A stretch of 10,867 bases of DNA from an uncultured Peptococcaceae bacterium (GTDB taxonomy: Bacteria; Bacillota; Peptococcia; Peptococcales; Peptococcaceae): assembly GCA_910585405.1 (NCBI GenBank), contig CAJUDO010000049.1:1-10867 (forward strand), written 5' to 3'. Positions within the stretch are counted from its first letter, which is position 1; every line of letters starts with the position of its first letter. The translations under genes and the position numbers were made by a program. The notes beneath the pieces were generated by a model. The model was not told where the DNA came from and did no database searches. It saw only the letters and a program-made list of their open reading frames with translations. Positions 6,653 to 10,867 of this stretch are shown here, in pieces.

Positions 6653-8059
6653 TTATTTCACCTGCAAAAAATAATAATATTCTTCATCACAATCATACAA
6701 TTGCCAGCTGCCTTTTGCCTGTGTAAACTTTTTGTAAGGTCGATCCAATTTTTCTGCGGTAAAGGTGTGCTGTGCCAAATCATAACATGCCAGATAACTG
6801 TTCACATCGGTTTGCAATAACAAATAAGCCTTTTCGCCAATCTGTACAGCGTCTTTGATGTCCAAATAACGGTAGGTATCCTTGTCAGACAGCTGACTCA
6901 CCGCTATATAAGAATTGGCCCGCATCCCCTGTGCTGTGTAAGATGTCACAAATATCTCATTTTGTCCATTCTCTGTTCGGTCAGAGCCGATAGCGTAAAA
7001 ACTATCCTGATAACTGAACAATTTCCCGTCGCGTATGGTACCGCTGATAGTGTCGCAGGCAAGCACTTTATAACCCTCTGTGGGAACATTGTTGATGAGC
7101 AGAAATTGCCCGTCAGTCAAAAATCCGTAGCCTTTTTTTGTGTTGAAAGCATATGCCCTATCCCGAATCGGTTTGCTGCTGCCGGAGATATCCAAGAGAT
7201 AGCCTTTTACAACCTTCGTGCCAAAGCCCTCTTGACTTTCCAAGGCTAAAGTGTCCAGCGCAGCTTCACTGCCGTAAAAAGCAAAGACGCCTTGCGGTGT
7301 GTATATTTCTTTCAAAAATGCATTGCCCGAAGGATGATAACCTGTTCCCACATAGCGGGCAGACTGTGTTTCGTCCAGCACTGCGTAATATTGATTGTTT
7401 TCTTCTATGATATCCGTAATTTGATTATGGAAAATGGCAGTTTCTTGTTTTTGTTCCTGGCGATTTAACATTTGCGTGGTGCGATACAGATGAATGGTAG
7501 TGCCATCGACAACCAATTCCATAATATTTCCATCATGAGTCATCAATACCGGATTGTTTGCATGATCGCTATCTATATCGCGTATTGCTTTGGTCAAACG
7601 TCCGGTGGTAGTGACGTAGTTCACATAAGAATCTTTTGAATTTACCGAAACCACTGTTTTCCCATCATCATACTGGCGATAAAACACGTCTGCATCCAGC
7701 AATTCAAATAAATAACGCACCGGAAGATAAATGTGATCATCAATAATTTGCGGGCCTACGTCAATCTCCTGCTCCTGATTGTTAATCAACACACGTTGCA
7801 AATCCGGCTGCAGTGTGATTGTTTTGTCTTTGTATGTGACTGTAGCCAGCCGTGTTGCACTGTCCCACTGCACAGCCACCTGCATTTGTTCCGCCATATC
7901 CCGCAATGCAAATAATGTACGGCCTTCTTGTATGATTGCCGGTTGATGCATTTCCAACGGCTGTCCATTGTAGTATACCTCAGGCTCTGCAGCGGCTGCC
8001 ATGGTGCAGCTGCCCGCCAATAATCCCAAGGACAACATCGCTGCTGCAATTTTTTTCAT
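6653..8059 (-). CDS. Secreted stalk-domain protein with propeller-like body (first gene of pair)
   Basis: This encodes 468 residues. GGGAGGG (8066-8072) is 6 bases before the ATG. The leader is MKKIAAAMLSLGLLAGSC..., ending AAAA-EP at about residue 24; AGSC at 15-18 is a poor lipobox, so type I cleavage is more likely, but a lipoprotein cannot be excluded. Residues 27-143 form a stalk domain (PF07833) with GRTLFALRDMAEQM and DDHIYLPVRYLFELL. The body is beta-rich and aligns with the downstream paralogue in several places: ARYVGTG against TRYAGVG, KGYGFLTDGQFLLINN against GTYGFLMDGHLLIVDQ, and a closing acidic/aromatic tail, DCDEEYYYFLQVK. The pair therefore arose by tandem duplication and diverged well before the near-identical outer repeats. 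It is transcribed from its own promoter. Function is not recognised; a role in the cell envelope is inferred only from the signal peptide and stalk domain. Confidence 0.85.
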   Translation of the reverse strand: MKKIAAAMLSLGLLAGSCTMAAAAEPEVYYNGQPLEMHQPAIIQEGRTLFALRDMAEQMQVAVQWDSATRLATVTYKDKTITLQPDLQRVLINNQEQEIDVGPQIIDDHIYLPVRYLFELLDADVFYRQYDDGKTVVSVNSKDSYVNYVTTTGRLTKAIRDIDSDHANNPVLMTHDGNIMELVVDGTTIHLYRTTQMLNRQEQKQETAIFHNQITDIIEENNQYYAVLDETQSARYVGTGYHPSGNAFLKEIYTPQGVFAFYGSEAALDTLALESQEGFGTKVVKGYLLDISGSSKPIRDRAYAFNTKKGYGFLTDGQFLLINNVPTEGYKVLACDTISGTIRDGKLFSYQDSFYAIGSDRTENGQNEIFVTSYTAQGMRANSYIAVSQLSDKDTYRYLDIKDAVQIGEKAYLLLQTDVNSYLACYDLAQHTFTAEKLDRPYKKFTQAKGSWQLYDCDEEYYYFLQVK

Positions 8060-8094
8060 AGAGAACCCTCCCTTTTTTCGACTTATTTATATGT

Positions 8095-8123
8095 ATTATA
8101 CCATTGACTTGAAATAGAGTGAA
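8095..8123 (-). promoter_or_regulatory. Promoter of the stalk/propeller operon
   Basis: On the minus strand, TTCACT (8118-8123) and TATAAT (8095-8100) are 17 bases apart. TGG precedes the -10 (8101-8103), making an extended -10. The ATG is 35 bases further downstream. Confidence 0.7.
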
Positions 8124-8127
8124 GTAT

Positions 8128-8145
8128 TTTCCTGCTGTTTCCTGC
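8128..8145 (-). promoter_or_regulatory. Direct repeat just upstream of the -35 box
   Basis: On the minus strand GCAGGAAA occurs twice (8138-8145 and 8128-8135) with a 10-base period, four bases upstream of a weak -35. One-helical-turn direct repeats in this position are typical of sites for OmpR/PhoB-type activators. This is an inference from spacing; no regulator is encoded here. Confidence 0.35.
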
Positions 8146-8238
8146 ATTTTCTAAACAATGTACAGCGTGTTTTCCGATATAGGAACGGCAGATTATTTTC
8201 GAAGAAAAATGTGAGCAACTGTTTTGATAAACTCTCAA

Positions 8239-8260
8239 AATTGTTTCACGTAAAACAATT
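8239..8260. promoter_or_regulatory. parS-like palindrome, right
   Basis: The core TGTTTCACGTAAAACA (8242-8257) is one base from the Bacillota parS consensus, and the dyad extends by AAT/ATT on both sides. It mirrors 2632-2653 and marks the point where similarity between the two 3' flanks ends. Confidence 0.5.
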
Positions 8261-8300
8261 GCAATAGCCACTAGAACCCGTACATAACCTACACAACAGC

Positions 8301-8330
8301 AAAACAGAGCCCCTCGAATGAGGAGCTCTG
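8301..8330 (-). terminator. Intrinsic terminator of gene F
   Basis: This has the same 11-bp stem as the terminator of gene A (8305-8330), with loop ATTC in place of ATTT, followed on the minus strand by TTTT (8301-8304). Confidence 0.9.
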
Positions 8331-8371
8331 TCAAGTAACATTTATTCAATTTCAGATAATCTTACAGATTA

Positions 8372-8462
8372 CTTATTACAGATTGAATAAGATGTCAGCT
8401 GCATTGCGCGCATTTTTGCGCAGGCAGCTGTACCTATTACAGGTTGAATAAGATGTCAGCTG
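8372..8462 (-). repeat. Duplicated gene tail with hairpin, right copy
   Basis: This is an exact mirror of 2430-2520: the last codons and stop of the gene are repeated 61 bases downstream around the interrupted CAGCTGC/GCAGCTG hairpin (8396-8430). No base differs between the left and right versions. Confidence 0.8.
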
Positions 8463-10728
8463 TTGTGCCATCTGGGTTGTAAGTTGGGATAACTTTGATG
8501 CCAAATGCTTCAGCAGCGAATCTTACAGGAACCATGGTTCTGGAACCATTGATGAATGGAGCAACGTCAGCAGTTTTTTCTGTGCCGTTTACAGTGTAGG
8601 TTGCGGAACCGATGGTCATAACAACTTCTACGCCATTCAATTTAGCGGTTACAGCCTGGGTAGCTTCATCATAAGCAACTTCAGCGCCGAATGCTTCAGC
8701 CAATGCACGGAATGGTACGAAGGTACGGTCATTCTGAATCATTGGAGCTGCATCGATAGTAGCTTTTTTGTCATTTACGATTACTTCATGGGAACCGATG
8801 GACATAACTACTACATCACCAGCAGAGCCATTGCCCACAGCGAAGATAGCTGTACCAGTGTAGTACTTAGTCTGAGCGACAGCAGCGGTCTTGGTTGTAT
8901 TGTATTTAGCTTTCAAGATAGCCTGAACAGTTACGTTACCAATTTTGTTAGAGGTCAAGGACATTTTACCTTCACCTTTTGTCTGCAGATCACCAACATT
9001 AGTTGCATCGTAAACGGATACTTTAGCATCTGCTGGTTTATCCAAAACTACATAACTAATATCAGTATCTACAACTTCATTACTTAAAGCTACTTTATTA
9101 CCCTGAGAATCAACTACATTCCACAGGATTTTGTTGTTTACATTTACTTCAGCTGTTTTTGTAGCAAACGCAATATCTTTAGCAGCGTCTGCTACAGTTA
9201 AGGTTGCAGTAGCAACTAAATTGTAACGTTCAGATACAGCGGTTACATCAATAGTAGAACCAACATATTTTTCATCTGTTTTTACAGTGATTTTTGCTTT
9301 TTTAGCTGTTTCGCTTACATCTTTGTCATCATCACCTAAAGTAGCAATTGCATAACCGGTAGCTGCAAAATCCATATCTTTAGAAGCATCTTTTTCTACT
9401 TTGTTAGCATCTACATAAACTACCTGGTCTGGAGTAATAGAAGCACCCAGTTCAACAGTTGTTCTTGGATAATCAATTCTCATGCTTACAGGAGTAGCAA
9501 ACTGTTTTACTTCCCATTTAGCTGTAGCATAAGCACCATTGTCCAGGATTACTTTTACAGCATAAGTACCTTCTGCATCCATAATCTGAGCACATTTCAA
9601 GTCATAAGCCTGTTTATTATTGTTCCAAGCTAAAGAGAAATCACTGCTTTTAATTTTAGAAGCGGATGGAGCACTTGTTAATACAATGTAGGAACCTTTT
9701 TCAATTTTCAGATCTTTATTGCCTGCAACGTTGTTTTTAATTCCATTCATACCTTGATTGTCAACAATTTCATATTTAGGCGAATCTTCAGTACCATTAT
9801 TAATAGCCTTGAATACATTGCCATTGATATCAGTTACCTGGAATCTTACAACTGGCAGGTTCCCCCACAAAGCTTTTGGATTTACAGGTTCAGAAATGGT
9901 TTCGATATTCGCAGCAGAGGTGTTGCTTACATTGACAACCATAGTGAATGTAACACCATCAACTGTCAGATATACATTATATTTGCCTTCATGAGAAGCA
10001 GACAGTTTGAAAGAAATATTACCGGAGACGCCAGTGGTTACAGATGTTTTATCAACATCAATGCTACTGCTACCAGCTTCGATAGTAACAGTTTTTCCTG
10101 TTAAAGCTTTTTCTTTACCAGTTGCATCTTTTAAATAGAAATTAACTTTTACTTCTTTAGCAACATTGTTAGGTACAAGTGTTTCTGTGTAATTTACAGT
10201 TTTATCAGATGTTTTTGTTGCACCATTTACAGAAATGAGGTAGTTAGTATCTGGATTTACAGATTTTTCAGTAACAGTTACGGTGTTTCTATCGCTAGCT
10301 GTGCTTAAAGCTTTAGGAGCAGTAACTTTCAGATCATTTTCAATAGTTGGAGCATCAATAGAAGCGTGAATAGTGTACTTACCAGCACGTTTGAAACTAA
10401 TTTCTACTTTATCGCCATTACTTACATTATTTTTTACTAAAATGTTATCGTTATTAACGCCATTTAAAGCAGAACTAGCTGCGGTACTTCCGCTTACTGT
10501 AGCCCAAATGTACATAGTTGCAGACGGGCTTGTAGCAGCCGCACCATCAACATCGTTTAACGCGAATTCCAATTCTACTGCTTCATTTACATTAGCTTCT
10601 GCATTAGTGTCTACAGTATAAACTGCGGAAGCGTCCCACGCTGGATTAGCAGCGAAAGCAGCAACTGGCATTAATGTCATCATGAAGCACACTAATGTCA
10701 AGATTGCAAATAATTTTTTGTTTTTCAA
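8437..10728 (-). CDS. Secreted S-layer-like surface protein, paralogue of A (protein F)
   Basis: This encodes 763 residues, from a TTG start 7 bases after AGGAGGG (10736-10742). The signal peptide is identical to that of protein A. From residue 29 on the sequence diverges: the N-terminal third keeps only scattered motifs (AGKYTIHA against SGKYTVYA), the centre is clearly homologous (LTGKTVTIEAGSSSIDVDKT against LTGKTVSIDTNSANIEVNKT; TAVSERYNLVAT in both), and the last 128 residues, a two-part stalk domain (PF07833, from about 636), are nearly identical. Similar Ig-like beta-sandwich repeats are expected in the middle. The mature chain has one cysteine (residue 379); protein A has none. Codon choice again suggests strong expression. 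The gene faces A across four genes and shares its leader and terminator, so the two are best read as alternative versions of one major surface protein. That they alternate is inference. Confidence 0.85.
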   Translation of the reverse strand: MKNKKLFAILTLVCFMMTLMPVAAFAANPAWDASAVYTVDTNAEANVNEAVELEFALNDVDGAAATSPSATMYIWATVSGSTAASSALNGVNNDNILVKNNVSNGDKVEISFKRAGKYTIHASIDAPTIENDLKVTAPKALSTASDRNTVTVTEKSVNPDTNYLISVNGATKTSDKTVNYTETLVPNNVAKEVKVNFYLKDATGKEKALTGKTVTIEAGSSSIDVDKTSVTTGVSGNISFKLSASHEGKYNVYLTVDGVTFTMVVNVSNTSAANIETISEPVNPKALWGNLPVVRFQVTDINGNVFKAINNGTEDSPKYEIVDNQGMNGIKNNVAGNKDLKIEKGSYIVLTSAPSASKIKSSDFSLAWNNNKQAYDLKCAQIMDAEGTYAVKVILDNGAYATAKWEVKQFATPVSMRIDYPRTTVELGASITPDQVVYVDANKVEKDASKDMDFAATGYAIATLGDDDKDVSETAKKAKITVKTDEKYVGSTIDVTAVSERYNLVATATLTVADAAKDIAFATKTAEVNVNNKILWNVVDSQGNKVALSNEVVDTDISYVVLDKPADAKVSVYDATNVGDLQTKGEGKMSLTSNKIGNVTVQAILKAKYNTTKTAAVAQTKYYTGTAIFAVGNGSAGDVVVMSIGSHEVIVNDKKATIDAAPMIQNDRTFVPFRALAEAFGAEVAYDEATQAVTAKLNGVEVVMTIGSATYTVNGTEKTADVAPFINGSRTMVPVRFAAEAFGIKVIPTYNPDGTTADILFNL

Positions 10729-10832
10729 TTTATTTCCCTCCTAGGATATTTCTCGGTCGGTTTTTTGTCGCGCCGGACAATCGGGAAACCCCGATATATG
10801 CGCCTTTTCCGCCACTGTCCGCCACCGGTGGA
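10729..10832 (-). promoter_or_regulatory. Structured 5' leader of surface protein gene F
   Basis: This has the same foldable elements as the left leader: the CCACCGGTGG palindrome (10822-10831), the CGGACA/TGTCCG closing stem (10816-10821 with 10774-10779), the ATCGGG/CCCGAT hairpin (10780-10795), and AGGAGGG seven bases before TTG. The single change relative to the left copy (10809) is in a predicted loop. Confidence 0.55.
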
Positions 10833-10858
10833 TATTCAAAACTCATGAGTTTTGAATA
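10833..10858. repeat. 26-bp perfect palindrome at the outer edge, right
   Basis: This is identical to the palindrome at 10-35 and lies at the same distance from the start codon of gene F. Because it is a perfect palindrome it has no direction, so it alone would not bias recombination toward inversion. Confidence 0.9.
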
Positions 10859-10867
10859 CTTAAAAAA

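Larger units (their letters stand above)
8239..8865 (-). repeat. Inner inverted repeat, right arm (stalk domain + 3' flank)
   Basis: This is the reverse-complement partner of 2027-2653, gap-free at a coordinate sum of 10892. Beyond 8239 the sequence shares nothing with the left side; in particular there is no counterpart of the third-copy relic found at 2660-2844. Confidence 0.93.
10646..10859 (-). repeat. Outer inverted repeat, right arm (leader + signal peptide)
   Basis: This is the partner of 9-222 with one mismatch (10809). It covers the leader, ribosome site, start and signal-peptide codons of gene F. Outside it the DNA (10860-10867, T-rich on the minus strand) differs from the left flank, so any promoter further upstream would be specific to each side. 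Confidence 0.95.

Noticed and set aside
5083..7410. Plus-strand open frames opposite the stalk/propeller genes
   Set aside because: They are antisense to clear coding genes, without ribosome sites or sensible protein features.
1..10867. tRNA, rRNA, CRISPR array, transposase or integrase
   Set aside because: I looked on both strands and found no cloverleaf, repeat-spacer pattern, or gene for a recombinase; any switching enzyme must be encoded elsewhere.

Overview
The window is a near-symmetric 10.9 kb block. Two long genes for related secreted surface proteins sit at its outer edges, pointing inward at each other (140-2455 on + and 8437-10728 on -). Their ends match almost base for base as inverted repeats: leader plus signal peptide (9-222 with 10646-10859), and C-terminal domain plus 3' flank (2027-2653 with 8239-8865). 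The middles of the two proteins have diverged. Between them lie four genes: a short secreted stalk-domain protein (2968-3432, +), an outer-membrane efflux protein of the TolC family (3551-4888, +), and two tandem paralogous secreted proteins with a stalk domain and a beta-rich, propeller-like body (5098-6588 and 6653-8059, both -).

Organism: every product has a cleavable signal peptide, and a TolC-type protein implies an outer membrane. The secreted domain found in five of the six genes (the 'copper amine oxidase N-terminal' or stalk domain, PF07833) is typical of Bacillota. Strong AGGAGG-type ribosome sites, three TTG starts and moderate-to-low G+C also fit. Together these suggest a diderm Bacillota of the Negativicutes, possibly Phascolarctobacterium/Acidaminococcus-like; the genus is a guess.

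Region by region: 1-139 is a highly structured leader that begins at a 26-bp perfect palindrome. 140-2455 is surface protein A. 2456-2967 holds a duplicated gene tail with a hairpin, a strong terminator, a parS-like palindrome, a decayed fragment of a third surface-protein gene and the promoter of the next gene. 2968-3432 is the small stalk protein. 3433-3550 holds the tolC promoter and a TetR-type operator. 3551-4888 is tolC, followed by two terminators between convergent genes. 5098-8059 (-) is the two-gene stalk/propeller operon with its own promoter. 8124-8436 mirrors the tail, terminator and parS-like site. 8437-10728 (-) is surface protein F, and 10729-10859 is the mirrored leader.

How it may work: two facing genes with identical ends and divergent middles match the known layout of invertible S-layer loci, best described for slpA/slpB of Lactobacillus acidophilus. 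Recombination across the outer repeats would exchange which coding body lies beside the left or right chromosomal flank. Recombination across the inner repeats would flip only the four central genes and exchange the gene tails. No recombinase is encoded here, so switching, if real, would need a recombinase from elsewhere or homologous recombination. Inversion is inferred from architecture; the sequence alone does not demonstrate it.
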